A stretch of DNA of 64,000 nucleotides, from contig NZ_JADJTF010000001.1 of NCBI RefSeq assembly GCF_016711335.1, forward strand, positions 1,488,001-1,552,000, read 5' to 3'. Of the stretch, positions 16,605 to 26,301 are shown piece after piece. This DNA comes from Thiofilum sp. (GTDB lineage Bacteria; Pseudomonadota; Gammaproteobacteria; Thiotrichales; Thiotrichaceae). Position 1 is the stretch's first letter, and every line of letters starts with the position of its first letter. The notes under the pieces are model-generated. The model was not told the origin of the DNA. It saw only the letters and a list, made by a program, of their open reading frames with translations, and made no database searches. Both the position numbers and the translations under genes were made by a program.

Positions 16605-17891
16605 ATGTCGTCAGTTCACAAACAGCTACTTAAGCCTATTCATAGTGGAACGGTATGGGGACCACTGATTTTATTAGTCGTCTGCTTTATTGGGCTGATG
16701 GTGTTGTTGCTGATGGATAAAAGCCAGATGGCTGAGGCTCAAGTCGACGCGCTTACTTGGGCCTTGGGTTTAGTTTCACTGGGCTTAATTGCTTGGCTAA
16801 GTTTTTTATTTTATCGCTTTTCCTTTCAGCGTAATTATCAAATGCGTAGCGAAACCGAACAACAAAAAGCGATTCTGCATTTGCTAGATGAAATGAGTAC
16901 TTTAGCGGAAGGGGATTTAACGATTCGAGCTACGGTGACTGAAAATATGACGGGAGCGATTGCCGATTCAGTCAATTTTGCGGTCGATGCCTTACGTGCT
17001 TTAGTCATTAAGATCGATGATACTTCGAGTCGCCTCACCAATTTTGCTCAAGAAGCCGATAACCGTGTTTCGCAATTGTCCAAAGCGAGTTCTAGGCAAT
17101 CCAAAGAGATTGGGGTAGCCACGGCTGCGATTGCCACTATGGCTCAGGCTATTCAAAAAGTATCGCGCAATGCGGCGGCCTCCACCAAAGTAGCAGGTAA
17201 ATCATTAGAGATTTCGCAAGCAGGGGCGCATACAGTACGCAATACCATTCAAGATATGGTGACAGTCCGTGAGCAAATTCAAGCGACTTCTAAACGCATT
17301 AAGCGTCTGGGCGAAAGCTCACAAGAGGTCGGCGATATTGTGCGTGTTATGAATGATATTGCCGAACAAACTAATATCTTAGCCTTAAATGCTTCGATTC
17401 AAACCTTTGGCAATCACAATGCTGGCAAAGGATTTGAGCGCGTAGCTGATGATGTGCAGCAATTAGCTCAACGTGCGGCGGAAGCTACACGTAAAATAGA
17501 TGTGCTAGTGCGAGCCATTCAAGCGGACACTCAGGAAGTGATTTCTTCAATGGAACAAACCACCGCTAAAGTAGTAGCAAGCTCACGTAATGCAGAATCA
17601 GCAGGTGCGGCACTGGACGAGGTAGAGCAAGTATCGATTAGTTTGGCGCGGTTGATTGCTAATATTTCTGAAGCTTCTCATAAGCAAGCGGATATGTCGG
17701 TAAAAGTGGCGGATACTATGTCCGCCATTCAGGAAGTCACCCGTCAAACGACACAATTTTCTCAAGAAACTAATAAACTGGTATCCAGTTTGAATGATAC
17801 TGCTGCGGAAATGCGGCGCTCGATTGCCGACTTTAAGCTGTCGGATGATGATATTTCTAAAAAGAAAGTAAACGGATATCGCTCTCTATAA
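16605..17891 (+). CDS. pilJ: Pilus chemoreceptor PilJ, lacking the periplasmic sensor region
   Basis: PilJ is the methyl-accepting receptor of the Pil-Chp system. TM1 (residues 18-37) and TM2 (48-70) are separated by only about 10 residues, followed by a HAMP-like region and a full signalling coiled coil with the hairpin tip NDIAEQTNILALNASIQTF near residue 250. At 428 residues it is far shorter than the roughly 680-residue Pseudomonas PilJ, and the loss is exactly the two periplasmic PilJ domains. Signal input must come through the membrane, the cytoplasm or partner proteins. Position in the operon supports the name. Confidence 0.87.
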   Translation: MSSVHKQLLKPIHSGTVWGPLILLVVCFIGLMVLLLMDKSQMAEAQVDALTWALGLVSLGLIAWLSFLFYRFSFQRNYQMRSETEQQKAILHLLDEMSTLAEGDLTIRATVTENMTGAIADSVNFAVDALRALVIKIDDTSSRLTNFAQEADNRVSQLSKASSRQSKEIGVATAAIATMAQAIQKVSRNAAASTKVAGKSLEISQAGAHTVRNTIQDMVTVREQIQATSKRIKRLGESSQEVGDIVRVMNDIAEQTNILALNASIQTFGNHNAGKGFERVADDVQQLAQRAAEATRKIDVLVRAIQADTQEVISSMEQTTAKVVASSRNAESAGAALDEVEQVSISLARLIANISEASHKQADMSVKVADTMSAIQEVTRQTTQFSQETNKLVSSLNDTAAEMRRSIADFKLSDDDISKKKVNGYRSL

Positions 17892-17930
17892 TTACATCAA
17901 TAATGAGCGGAAACAGCGAGAATAATAACT

Positions 17931-19751
17931 ATGATTTCTAATAAGTCGGGTTTAGCCAGTCGTTTAGGTTGGATCATGGGGGAACTCGAAGCTAAGATCA
18001 ATAAAAGCCAAATTGATTTTAGCCAGTTTACCAAAGAAAACGATGAAGCTGCGTTAGAGCAGACGTTGCATAATTGGGAAGAGATTTTAGGGGTATTAGA
18101 TGTATTAGGGGCAGAAGGCGCTTATATGTTGGCGCGTGAGATTACCCTATTATTGGCAGCACTCCAGCAAAATAAAATTGCTCGCAAACCCGAAACTTAT
18201 CAAATTACAGCCGAAGGGATGGTGCAAATAGTGGAATATTTGCATCATTTACAAGAAGGCTATGCCGATCTACCCGTTATTATCCTACCTGCACTCAATA
18301 ATTTACGTGCTGCGCGTGAGGTCGATTTATTATCCGAGCACTTAGTATTTCTTCCCGAAGAAGGCGCGGTAACCAATGAGCAAATTGGTACGCGTGAATA
18401 TACTGAGCTAACCGGTGAGCGCTTATCCGACGCTTGTAAACGTTTACGTGCTTATATGCAAAAAGCGTTACTGAATTGGTTTAGAGGGCAAGAGGTTACT
18501 GAGAATCTAGCCACCATTCGTAAAGTATCGAATAAAATGTTAACCCTAAATAAGTCCGAACGGCTACGGGCCTTATGGTGGGTCACCTCTGGTTTAACAC
18601 AAGCCTTAGAAAACCATAAACTAGAGCATAATGGTGCAGTCAAAATGCTCTTAGGGCGCATGGAGCGTGAAATTCGGCGCTTTGGTGAGTCAGGTGAAGA
18701 GTTGTATAACCAGATTGTGCCCGATGAGCTGATTAAAAATTTATTGTATTACGTAGGACTTGCAGAACCCGGTGCGTCTTTACTGGATCGCGTCAAAGAT
18801 ACCTATCAATTAGATATGTACTTACCACGCGGCGAAAGTTTAGAGCAACTACGTCATTACTATACTATGCCCGGTCGCGAGCTATGGCGTGCGGTCGCAG
18901 GCTCGATGAACGAAGAGATTAAGCAGTCCATTAAACTGATCGAAAGCCTCGAAAAAGAAGAGACTGAGCAAACACCGATTGTATTAAAACTCATTAGTCG
19001 CAGCACCAGCTTAGCTCAAGCCTTTAGTATGTTAGGTCTAGGGCGTGCGGCAGAGTTTACCGAGTTATTTGCTAAATCACTCTCGAATAAAACGAAAAAT
19101 AAAGTAGTGCTGAAGCGCGATGCTTTAATGCAAATGAGTGCGTTTTATCTACGTCTAGAGCGTATTCTGAAAGAGTATGCGGAGACGGGCTATGACATTA
19201 CCGAACAAGTCTTTGCCCAAGACGCGAGTTATGATCCTGAAACTACGCGTGGTGTATTGCGTGCCGCATTAGTCGAATTAGGACGTGCAAATACGGAACT
19301 GATTGCCTTTAGTAAGGAAGAGGGCGCGTTTTTCCGCCTGCATGATGTGATCAAAAACTTACGCGATATTTCCGGCACACTCACCATGATGGATGCTCAG
19401 GAAGTGTTACCGCTGTCGAGTGCGGTGTCTTATTACCTCCAAAATGATTTACGCGATAAACGCCGTATGCCTAGTGCCGATGAAATGGCGACTTTGGCGG
19501 ATATTCTGACTTTATTAGAGGCGATTTTATCGGCTTTTGGACAAAATGAGGATTACTTGCCTCTAGTGCCAGTAGGGTATGAGAAGGTGCGGCTATTGGA
19601 TCAGTTTACTGATTTGGATCTAGCCGCTCATTCTCATTTAGCCGCCGCCGAAGTCGAATGGGAAAATAAAAAAAAAGCAAGACGTACCATACCAGCGACG
19701 CTTTATCAGAGGATGCGGACCTCGACTTCTTTGTCTGGCCTAAGAGCTTAG
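17931..19751 (+). CDS. chpA: Chemotaxis kinase ChpA, N-terminal part (frame ends after an A9 run)
   Basis: These 606 residues match the all-helical N-terminal Hpt-like modules of ChpA (SRLGWIMGELEAKI, LEQTLHNWEEILGVLDVLGAEG). Homology-like sequence runs to about 19667. After the nine A at 19668-19676 the frame continues into about 25 unrelated residues and stops at 19749. The -1 frame from the same A run reads on as coding sequence (TSDALSEDADLDFFVWPKS) straight into the next ORF. One gene of about 1774 residues is therefore split. Causes could be a real frameshift, a homopolymer sequencing error, or slippage on the A9 tract. Confidence 0.85.
   Translation: MISNKSGLASRLGWIMGELEAKINKSQIDFSQFTKENDEAALEQTLHNWEEILGVLDVLGAEGAYMLAREITLLLAALQQNKIARKPETYQITAEGMVQIVEYLHHLQEGYADLPVIILPALNNLRAAREVDLLSEHLVFLPEEGAVTNEQIGTREYTELTGERLSDACKRLRAYMQKALLNWFRGQEVTENLATIRKVSNKMLTLNKSERLRALWWVTSGLTQALENHKLEHNGAVKMLLGRMEREIRRFGESGEELYNQIVPDELIKNLLYYVGLAEPGASLLDRVKDTYQLDMYLPRGESLEQLRHYYTMPGRELWRAVAGSMNEEIKQSIKLIESLEKEETEQTPIVLKLISRSTSLAQAFSMLGLGRAAEFTELFAKSLSNKTKNKVVLKRDALMQMSAFYLRLERILKEYAETGYDITEQVFAQDASYDPETTRGVLRAALVELGRANTELIAFSKEEGAFFRLHDVIKNLRDISGTLTMMDAQEVLPLSSAVSYYLQNDLRDKRRMPSADEMATLADILTLLEAILSAFGQNEDYLPLVPVGYEKVRLLDQFTDLDLAAHSHLAAAEVEWENKKKARRTIPATLYQRMRTSTSLSGLRA
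19668..19676 (+). other. chpA: A9 homopolymer, frameshift point of chpA
   Basis: Nine consecutive A, read as Lys-Lys-Lys in the upstream frame. A -1 shift here, or one extra A in the transcript, joins the two halves of chpA without a stop. Runs of nine or more A are known sites of RNA polymerase slippage in bacteria. Confidence 0.8.
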
Positions 19752-19780
19752 GTCCACCTGAGGCGGAACAGGATAATATT

Positions 19781-22700
19781 ATGGCTGACACTAAAGTTGT
19801 CGAGGTGGTAGGAACTGAGATTTATGACATCTTTGTTGAAGAGGTCGGTGGCATTATCCAGTCTTTGCAAGAGTTAGTTCCCACTTGGCAGCAAGCTCGG
19901 CATGATTTTAAATTATTAACCGATATTCGGCGCAGCTTCCACACCCTCAAGGGCAGTGGGCGCATGGTGGGGGCTTTAGCTTTAGGCGATTTTGCATGGG
20001 CGTATGAAAGTATGCTCAATCAGGTCTTGTCGGGCGCTACGGATGCTAATGATGATTTAGTGGCTTTATTAGCTTATGGGGTTAAGCAATTAGCTAATAG
20101 ACAAGGCTTTTTTCTAGAGGCTTGTAGTGCTGATGAGGAGGTTAAGGCAGATGTAAAACGTATTGAGCGTTTCTTAGCAGGCGAACCTTTAGAACTTCCT
20201 AATCAAGCTCCAGCCTCCGAGCCTGCCTTACCAACAGCCCCTAGTAGTACTCCAGCCTCTACTCAACAGCAGACTGATCCAGCACTGACACCAACACATG
20301 CGCCGACTGCTATTCCTACTATCACTCATGAGCCTGATTTAATTGTTTTAGATTTTGGTACGCAAGAGTTTATTCGCTCGGTTGCCGCTAATGCTATTGA
20401 TACCATTACTAATGAGACTTCAGATGCTCCCGCTCAGCCTGAGGAACCAGAATGGTTGAAGTTTGAGCAGGATGGTTTAATTGATTTCACCGCAGTGATT
20501 CAAGAATCAGAGGCTAGTCCGAGCACCTCGACTATAGGCGCAGCTAAATCTGAATCAGTCGCTAGCCAAGCTGCTGTCTCAGTGGTTCCCCATATAGCCC
20601 CAGTCCTCGCTGCAACACAGCCCGCTCAGATTGAAACTCAAAAAACCAAAGCGGAGATCTTAAAAGCCTTACCGCCTTTGGTAATAGATCGTGAGAATTT
20701 AGTGATTCTGAAATTGTTTTGGGAGGAAGTCCCCGATCAATTACAAGAGTTAGATAAGTATTTTAATGCCCTACAGGCTAATCCAGCAGATAAAGAACTA
20801 AGGTTAAAGTTAGAGCGCTTATTACATACTATTAAGGGTGGCGCTCGTATGGCACAGTTGAGTGCCATCGGTGACATAGCACACCAAGCAGAAAGTAGCT
20901 TAGCGGAGTCCACCCAAACCGTAAGCCCGCAAGTATTACAGACGCTGCAAACACAAATTGATCAAATCAATAGTTTAGCAGAGCACTATGAAGCCCAGAC
21001 TATTGCCGTTACCGAGGCTAATGTACAAGAGCCTAATAAAACTTCTCAGCAGGTTTCACCGCCAGAGGAGAGTAGTGCTCCTCAACAAACGCTTAAGCCA
21101 AACTCAGAGCAGCCTGCCACTCACCCTAGTAGCGCCCCTCAACAAAGTAAGGTTGAAAACGAATTAGCGGCGGTGGTTGAGTTAGTAGATAAACCCTTGT
21201 CTCCTAGCTCTAGTATTCCTACTCCGCCTGTCACCGAAAAAGTAGTAGCTCCTGCATCTGAAAAAGTAGCCATTGAATACGATAGTGTATTAGAGCAAGT
21301 ATTAGCCGAACAAACTGAGCAGCTCATAGGTCTGAGTATTTCACAGGCTCCATTAGCGCCTTTAAATGATAATAGTCTCAAGCCCTTAGAAGATGATCCG
21401 CTACAAAGCGCTACTATCCAAGATCAAGTACGCCTACCAACGGTGTTTTTAGATCGGGTCATTGAGCATTCTAGTACCATGAATGTGCAGCAAAGTCGCA
21501 CTCATGAGCGTATTCATTCCTTAGGGGCGGATGTTGGCGAGCTAGGTCGCACAGTGGCACGGTTACGTCACTTACTGCGCTCTTTAGAGCTAGAAACCGA
21601 AGCACGGGTGCATGCAGGTATTGTGCAGCAATCACAGCGTGCAGGTTTTGACCCGTTAGAAATGGACCAATATTCCGAGCTACAGCGCTTATCTAGAGCG
21701 CTAGCCGAGAGTATGAATGACTTAATTAATATCGAGGGTGATCTGACCGACCAGCTACGTAAAGCAGAGCAGGGCTTGCTGGAAAGTATTCAAGCCGGAC
21801 GTAAGATTTACCAAGATTTACTCTCTACCCGTCTCATTGCCATTAATGTGCTAATGCCACGTCTCAAGCGTGTAGTACGTCAAACCGCGCAAGAGCTGGG
21901 CAAACAAGTAGATTTAGTGATTCATGGCGACGAATGTGAATTAGATCGGCATTTATTACAGCGTTTAACCGCACCACTAGAGCATTTATTGCGTAATGCT
22001 TTAGCGCATGGCATTGAAATGCCAGCCGAGCGTGAAGCTAAAGGTAAGGCTGTGCAAGGCTTAATTACTTTAGAGGTGGTACAAGCGGATGCCGAATTAG
22101 TGATTCGCGTCATTGACGATGGTGCAGGTTTAAATCGTGCAGCCCTGAGACAGAGAGCGATTGAAAAAGGCTTTATTAAACCGCATGAAGAAATCAGTGA
22201 TGAAAAACTAGATCGACTTATCTTACAACCCGGCTTTACTACCGCAACCACTATTAGCCAGATTTCAGGGCGGGGCGTGGGGATGGATGTGGTCTTTTCT
22301 GAAATCAAATCGCTGGGTGGTAGTTTACATATCGAATCAGTCCAAGGGTTAGGGGCGACTTTCTCGCTACGTATGCCCTTTACTATGGCTTCTAATCCGG
22401 TGTTGTTTGTGAATGTACAAGGTCAGACTTATGGTTTGGCAATGGGCAATATTCAAGGCTTAATTCGCTTGAGTGGTGAAGAGGTCAAACGCAAGCTCAA
22501 TCAAGCCCATGAACATTTAGTGTTTGATGGTATTAAGTATCCGTTGCGTTATTTAGGGCAAGCATTAAAGCTTAGAGGATTGCGTGATATTCAATCCGAT
22601 ACGATGTTCCCGATTTTGTTTACGCTACTAAATGGTCAAGCGCGTGCTTGGGTCGTGGATGCGATTGTGGGGCGGCGTGATGCAGTCATGCAATCGTTAG

Positions 22701-23254
22701 GGGTATTATTTAAGAATTGCTCGCTCTATTCCGCCGCTACGATTACTCCTGATGGTCAAGTAGTATTACTACCTGATTTACATGAATTAGTACGTGCTCC
22801 ATTACCTGCCAGCCAGCCTAATCCCATCACTTCAGGCATAGTGATGAAACGGGCTAATGATCAATCACGCATTATGGTGGTAGATGACTCGATTACCGTG
22901 CGTAAAGTGACAGAAAAATTCCTAGTAGCCGAAAGCTTTGCCGTAGAAACCGCTAAAGACGGTATGGAAGCATTGGAAAAACTGCGCGACTTTAATCCAG
23001 ATCTATTATTACTCGATATTGAAATGCCGCGTATGGATGGTTTTGAACTCCTACGTCATGTACGGCAAACACCGGAATGGAAACATTTACCTGTCATTAT
23101 GATTAGTTCGCGCACGGCTGAAAAACATCGTGAACATGCAACTGCTTTAGGCGCGAGTGACTTTTTAGGCAAGCCTTACCAAAACCAAGCTTTGCTAGAT
23201 AAGATCCGCGAATTATTAGAGGGTGGAACCTTAATGAAGGGGCTAACAGCATGA
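19781..23254 (+). CDS. chpA: Chemotaxis kinase ChpA, C-terminal part (Hpt, kinase, CheW, receiver)
   Basis: 1157 residues from the first ATG; coding in this frame extends upstream to the A9 run. A first Hpt has FHTLKGSGRM with phospho-acceptor His54. A long Pro/Gln/Ser-rich linker follows. A second Hpt has LHTIKGGARM (His about 349). A dimerisation and HATPase region follows with RNALAHGIE, DDGAGLN and GRGVGMDVV, then a CheW-like domain, then a receiver with VVDDS and LLLLDIEMPRMDG (Asp about 1078). ChpA phosphorylates PilG and PilH. Internal initiation at 19781 is possible, with a weak AGGA ahead. The in-frame coding sequence before it argues that the natural product is the fused protein. 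Confidence 0.9.
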   Translation: MADTKVVEVVGTEIYDIFVEEVGGIIQSLQELVPTWQQARHDFKLLTDIRRSFHTLKGSGRMVGALALGDFAWAYESMLNQVLSGATDANDDLVALLAYGVKQLANRQGFFLEACSADEEVKADVKRIERFLAGEPLELPNQAPASEPALPTAPSSTPASTQQQTDPALTPTHAPTAIPTITHEPDLIVLDFGTQEFIRSVAANAIDTITNETSDAPAQPEEPEWLKFEQDGLIDFTAVIQESEASPSTSTIGAAKSESVASQAAVSVVPHIAPVLAATQPAQIETQKTKAEILKALPPLVIDRENLVILKLFWEEVPDQLQELDKYFNALQANPADKELRLKLERLLHTIKGGARMAQLSAIGDIAHQAESSLAESTQTVSPQVLQTLQTQIDQINSLAEHYEAQTIAVTEANVQEPNKTSQQVSPPEESSAPQQTLKPNSEQPATHPSSAPQQSKVENELAAVVELVDKPLSPSSSIPTPPVTEKVVAPASEKVAIEYDSVLEQVLAEQTEQLIGLSISQAPLAPLNDNSLKPLEDDPLQSATIQDQVRLPTVFLDRVIEHSSTMNVQQSRTHERIHSLGADVGELGRTVARLRHLLRSLELETEARVHAGIVQQSQRAGFDPLEMDQYSELQRLSRALAESMNDLINIEGDLTDQLRKAEQGLLESIQAGRKIYQDLLSTRLIAINVLMPRLKRVVRQTAQELGKQVDLVIHGDECELDRHLLQRLTAPLEHLLRNALAHGIEMPAEREAKGKAVQGLITLEVVQADAELVIRVIDDGAGLNRAALRQRAIEKGFIKPHEEISDEKLDRLILQPGFTTATTISQISGRGVGMDVVFSEIKSLGGSLHIESVQGLGATFSLRMPFTMASNPVLFVNVQGQTYGLAMGNIQGLIRLSGEEVKRKLNQAHEHLVFDGIKYPLRYLGQALKLRGLRDIQSDTMFPILFTLLNGQARAWVVDAIVGRRDAVMQSLGVLFKNCSLYSAATITPDGQVVLLPDLHELVRAPLPASQPNPITSGIVMKRANDQSRIMVVDDSITVRKVTEKFLVAESFAVETAKDGMEALEKLRDFNPDLLLLDIEMPRMDGFELLRHVRQTPEWKHLPVIMISSRTAEKHREHATALGASDFLGKPYQNQALLDKIRELLEGGTLMKGLTA

Positions 23255-23721
23255 AATTACCCTCCGTCGACAGTTTAAAATGTGCCGTATTGCGCTTGCA
23301 TGAGGGCAATTTGATTTTCCCGATTAGTTTATTAGCCGAATTAGTGACTAATGGTGAATTAGAGGACAGTACCACTCAAGGTTTAGAAGGGTGGTTAACG
23401 TGGCGTAGTCGGCGTGTACCGGTCATAGCCTTAGAGTCACTGTGTAAGACCCAATATGATTCTAGTAGTACCGATAGTAAGTATCTAATCTTGCACACAG
23501 TTTCCACTTATATGGGCTTACCGTTTATAGCGATTCGGGTACAAGGTGGGATGCAGATTGTTGATTTAAAAGAAGATAATCTACGTAATGATTACAGCGG
23601 TAATTTACAACGCTGCCCTTATGTAGCGCGTCAAGTGCGTATTTCTAAGCTCTTATGCTTTATTCCCGATCTGCCTGCTATTGAGAAAATGCTGGTCGAG
23701 GTTTTGCAGATTAAGAGCTAA
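23251..23721 (+). CDS. chpC: CheW-like protein ChpC
   Basis: This 156-residue CheW-family protein lies at the end of the Pil-Chp operon, and its ATG overlaps the chpA stop (ATGA). Features are LRLHEGNLIFPISLLAELV and GWLTWRSRRVPVIALESL, the divergent CheW strands typical of ChpC. In Pseudomonas, ChpC links the Chp kinase to input and is not essential for twitching. The assignment rests on weak CheW similarity plus position. Confidence 0.8.
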   Translation: MKLPSVDSLKCAVLRLHEGNLIFPISLLAELVTNGELEDSTTQGLEGWLTWRSRRVPVIALESLCKTQYDSSSTDSKYLILHTVSTYMGLPFIAIRVQGGMQIVDLKEDNLRNDYSGNLQRCPYVARQVRISKLLCFIPDLPAIEKMLVEVLQIKS

Positions 23722-23765
23722 AGCGCCAATTCAAAGCCTCAGTGCTTTAACTTTTAAGGTGCTGG

Positions 23766-24581
23766 CTATTCAGCACAACACACGCTTACATGCTGCTCCG
23801 TTTCGAGGCAAAAGGCAGTGAGTTTGCCATTCCACACGCAACCTGTATCTAAAGCAACGACCTCTGGACTCACGTAATAGCCTAGCGTTGACCAGTGCCC
23901 GAAAATCACCCTTGTGCCTAGCGCTTGGCGTTCCGCATAGTCAAACCAAGGTTTTAAACTAGGATCAGTGACTTGGGAGGGATGATTTTTTTCATGAAAA
24001 TCAAGACGACCATCACTATGACAATAACGCATACGGGTTAATACATTCATGCTAAAACGCTGGCGGTCGAGATCACTAGCGAACGGATCATTCCACACAT
24101 CCGGTAAGTCGCCGTAAATTTGGGCTAACCATGCAGTAGGATCACGTTGTTTGAGTTCGCCCTCGACTTCCACCGCGCAACGAATAGCGGTAGGTAAATC
24201 CCATTGAGGTGCAATGCCTGCGTGTACTAAGACCGTTTGCTTAGCAGGATCATAATGCAATAAAGGTTGGCGTCTGAGCCATTGCACTAACTCGGCATAA
24301 TCGGGAGCTGCAACTAGCGACTGTAGGCTTTTATGCGGTTTACGAATACCGTAAAAGCTCGCAATTAAACTAATATCGTGATTGCCTAATACCGTAGTGG
24401 CTACTTGTTGTTCGCATAATTGTTTGACTAGGCGTAGAGTTGCGAGTGATTCAGTGCCACGACTGACTAAATCACCTGCAAACCATAGATGGTCTGTTTG
24501 TGGATTAAATTGAATAGTAGCGAGTAATTTTAGTAACGCACTATAACAGCCTTGTAAATCACCAATTGCATACGTTGCCAT
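23766..24581 (-). CDS. apaH: Symmetrical bis(5'-nucleosyl)-tetraphosphatase
   Basis: ApaH hydrolyses Ap4A to two ADP and removes nucleoside-tetraphosphate caps from RNA. The metallophosphatase motifs are clear: AIGDLQGCY (residues 5-13), WFAGDLVSRG, VLGNHD and VHAGIAPQW, with GHWSTLGYY and ALDTGCVWNGKL in the C-terminal half. The length of 271 matches the family. It stands alone, convergent with chpC and separated from the upstream minus-strand gene by a terminator. Confidence 0.95.
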   Translation of the reverse strand: MATYAIGDLQGCYSALLKLLATIQFNPQTDHLWFAGDLVSRGTESLATLRLVKQLCEQQVATTVLGNHDISLIASFYGIRKPHKSLQSLVAAPDYAELVQWLRRQPLLHYDPAKQTVLVHAGIAPQWDLPTAIRCAVEVEGELKQRDPTAWLAQIYGDLPDVWNDPFASDLDRQRFSMNVLTRMRYCHSDGRLDFHEKNHPSQVTDPSLKPWFDYAERQALGTRVIFGHWSTLGYYVSPEVVALDTGCVWNGKLTAFCLETEQHVSVCCAE

Positions 24582-24602
24582 AAAGAAAAATCGAAACTTA
24601 AA

Positions 24603-24632
24603 TTAAAAAAAACAGCGCCCTAAAGAGCGCTG
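24603..24632 (-). terminator. Terminator after the Bax-inhibitor-1-type gene
   Basis: On the minus strand the stem CAGCGC (complement of 24627-24632) pairs with GCGCTG (complement of 24613-24618) and is followed by a run of eight T and TTAA. It separates the membrane-protein gene from apaH. Confidence 0.75.
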
Positions 24633-24661
24633 CGTATACTAATGAGTTTGACTAATTAAAC

Positions 24662-25372
24662 TTAGTCACTGTTACCTAATGACATGAGTAATTGCACTAG
24701 GTAGAAGAACATTAAGGCAATGCTAGAGAATAAGCCTAATGAAGCTGCTACATATTGATCAGTGTGATACTCATGAATAATTTGTGATGTGGTGTATAAA
24801 ATAGCTGCCGCTGCAAAAACTACCATGATCGCAGCAAAGATCCAGCCAAGGTTAAAGCCAAATAGCATGCTAGCTAAAATCACACCTAAAGCCACAAAAC
24901 CACCAATAGTGAGAATAGGGCCTAGGAAGGAGAAGTTTTTCTTAGTGGTAAATGCGGTAAAGGTAATACCACCTGCTAACGCTAAGGTCATTAAACCCGC
25001 TTGTGGAATCACATTGGGAGCATAGTTATAGGCAATATAGAGCAAAGGCATAAATACAATCGCTTCAGCGACAATAAATAAGCCTAAACCCATATATTGT
25101 TTTTCGCGTGACATAGGAGTACGTGCCCAACTATCAGCGATATAAGATACACCCATGAATAAGGCCAATACTACAAACCAAATCCATTTGTTAGCAGCTA
25201 AAAGACCAACAAAAGACTGGGCAATGCCAGAGGCAATTAATAAGCTTTCTACACCAGCAAACGCGAGTATCGCTAAGCCTAAATGTAGATAGGTACGTTT
25301 AATAAAAGTCGAGCGTTCGGTTTCGCTAGCATTAGCGACAATCGCCCCACTATCCATATCCAAATACGCCAT
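24662..25372 (-). CDS. Bax inhibitor-1/YccA-family membrane protein
   Basis: A seven-TM integral membrane protein of 236 residues. It has a short cytoplasmic N terminus (about 25 residues), then TM segments such as LGLAILAFAGVESLLIASGIA, FVVLALFMGVSYIADSWA and IFAAIMVVFAAAAILYTT, and the C-terminal acidic-aromatic stretch (ILYTTSQIIHEYHTDQYVAASLGLF) that forms the pH-sensing di-aspartyl region of the family. E. coli YccA interacts with FtsH, and other members leak calcium. The exact role here is unknown. It is preceded by a GGAG ribosome site and closed by its own terminator. Confidence 0.9.
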   Translation of the reverse strand: MAYLDMDSGAIVANASETERSTFIKRTYLHLGLAILAFAGVESLLIASGIAQSFVGLLAANKWIWFVVLALFMGVSYIADSWARTPMSREKQYMGLGLFIVAEAIVFMPLLYIAYNYAPNVIPQAGLMTLALAGGITFTAFTTKKNFSFLGPILTIGGFVALGVILASMLFGFNLGWIFAAIMVVFAAAAILYTTSQIIHEYHTDQYVAASLGLFSSIALMFFYLVQLLMSLGNSD

Positions 25373-25456
25373 TAGTCAATCTCCTCGATCATCGTCATTC
25401 GGCTCGAATCGGCCTTATCATAAAGTAAAGTGCAAAGTTTGGGAAAAAACTACCAA

Positions 25457-26170
25457 TTACATACGGATCATAATCGGATCAATGCCCATAGCTGAAATGG
25501 ATTGCCGCCAGCGGTTAGCTACCCCTTGATCTTTAGTAGGACCAATACGAATGCGATACCACACTTGACCATTCACATTCGCTTGTTCAATACGGGTATT
25601 CATGCCGTATTTACGCGCTTTATTTTGCATCTCTAAGGCAGGGGCTTGTGAGCGATAAGCGCCTAGCTGAAACATATAAGTACCACTACTAGCAACGTCT
25701 TCGTTTTGGGCATTAGCCTTAGTGGTTTTCTCGGTTGCTGGTTTAGTCTCGGCTTTAGCAGTTTGATTGGTCTCTTTAGTGGCCGCAGGTTTAGCTTCAG
25801 GATCGGGGTTTTCCTCAGTAAGCATGACTGGGGCTAGTGATTCATTCATGCTGATCACTGGCAATACCGCATGATAACTAAATCCGGGGCGAGTATCGGC
25901 TCCTGCATTATTAGTAGGTGTAGCGGTATTGGCTAAGGGCGTTTGTGCATTGCTAGGATTGGGAGTAGTTAGGGTATTAGTGGTGTTAGTGCTGGGTGGT
26001 ACTTTTTCAGTAGGCAAGGCTGCATTACTGGTCTCATTCCCCCCCATGACATTAAATATAATAATGCCCGCTAATAGTCCCACCGCAACGCCACCTAGCA
26101 TCCAACTAATGCCATATTGAGCGTTTTCGGTACGCGTGGTCTCTTCTTTAAAATCTTTAGTCATATTCAT
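25457..26170 (-). CDS. SPOR-domain membrane protein (FtsN-like)
   Basis: Residues 1-20 are cytoplasmic, one TM segment covers about 21-44 (GISWMLGGVAVGLLAGIIIF), and a low-complexity Thr/Pro/Ala/Lys periplasmic linker runs from 45 to 160. A C-terminal SPOR domain (YMFQLGAYRSQAPALEMQNKA to IGPTKDQGVANRW) binds denuded septal peptidoglycan. The topology matches FtsN and related division proteins. It lies directly downstream of priA, an arrangement common for ftsN-like genes (argS or priA neighbours). The short essential FtsN motif cannot be recognised with confidence, so I leave the symbol open. Confidence 0.82.
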   Translation of the reverse strand: MNMTKDFKEETTRTENAQYGISWMLGGVAVGLLAGIIIFNVMGGNETSNAALPTEKVPPSTNTTNTLTTPNPSNAQTPLANTATPTNNAGADTRPGFSYHAVLPVISMNESLAPVMLTEENPDPEAKPAATKETNQTAKAETKPATEKTTKANAQNEDVASSGTYMFQLGAYRSQAPALEMQNKARKYGMNTRIEQANVNGQVWYRIRIGPTKDQGVANRWRQSISAMGIDPIMIRM

Positions 26171-26301
26171 GAGTCCCTAATGAAGGGCGAGGGTTACTGT
26201 TAGTTAAGTTTAGCAAAACGCATCGGTATAGCCCAATACACTATAGTCTAATCAACTATGTTGCGTGACTTAAAAGAGCACTGCAAGCTAGAAGATTGAG
26301 T

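Noticed and set aside
19781..19783. ATG taken as a natural start of an independent second kinase gene
   Set aside because: Kept only as a formal start. Coding sequence continues upstream in the same frame to the A9 run, so an independent gene is less likely than a split chpA.
21922..22308. Minus-strand ORF opposite the chpA kinase domain
   Set aside because: The opposite strand carries the HATPase motifs; the shadow has no start context and a Ser/Arg-rich composition typical of antisense frames.
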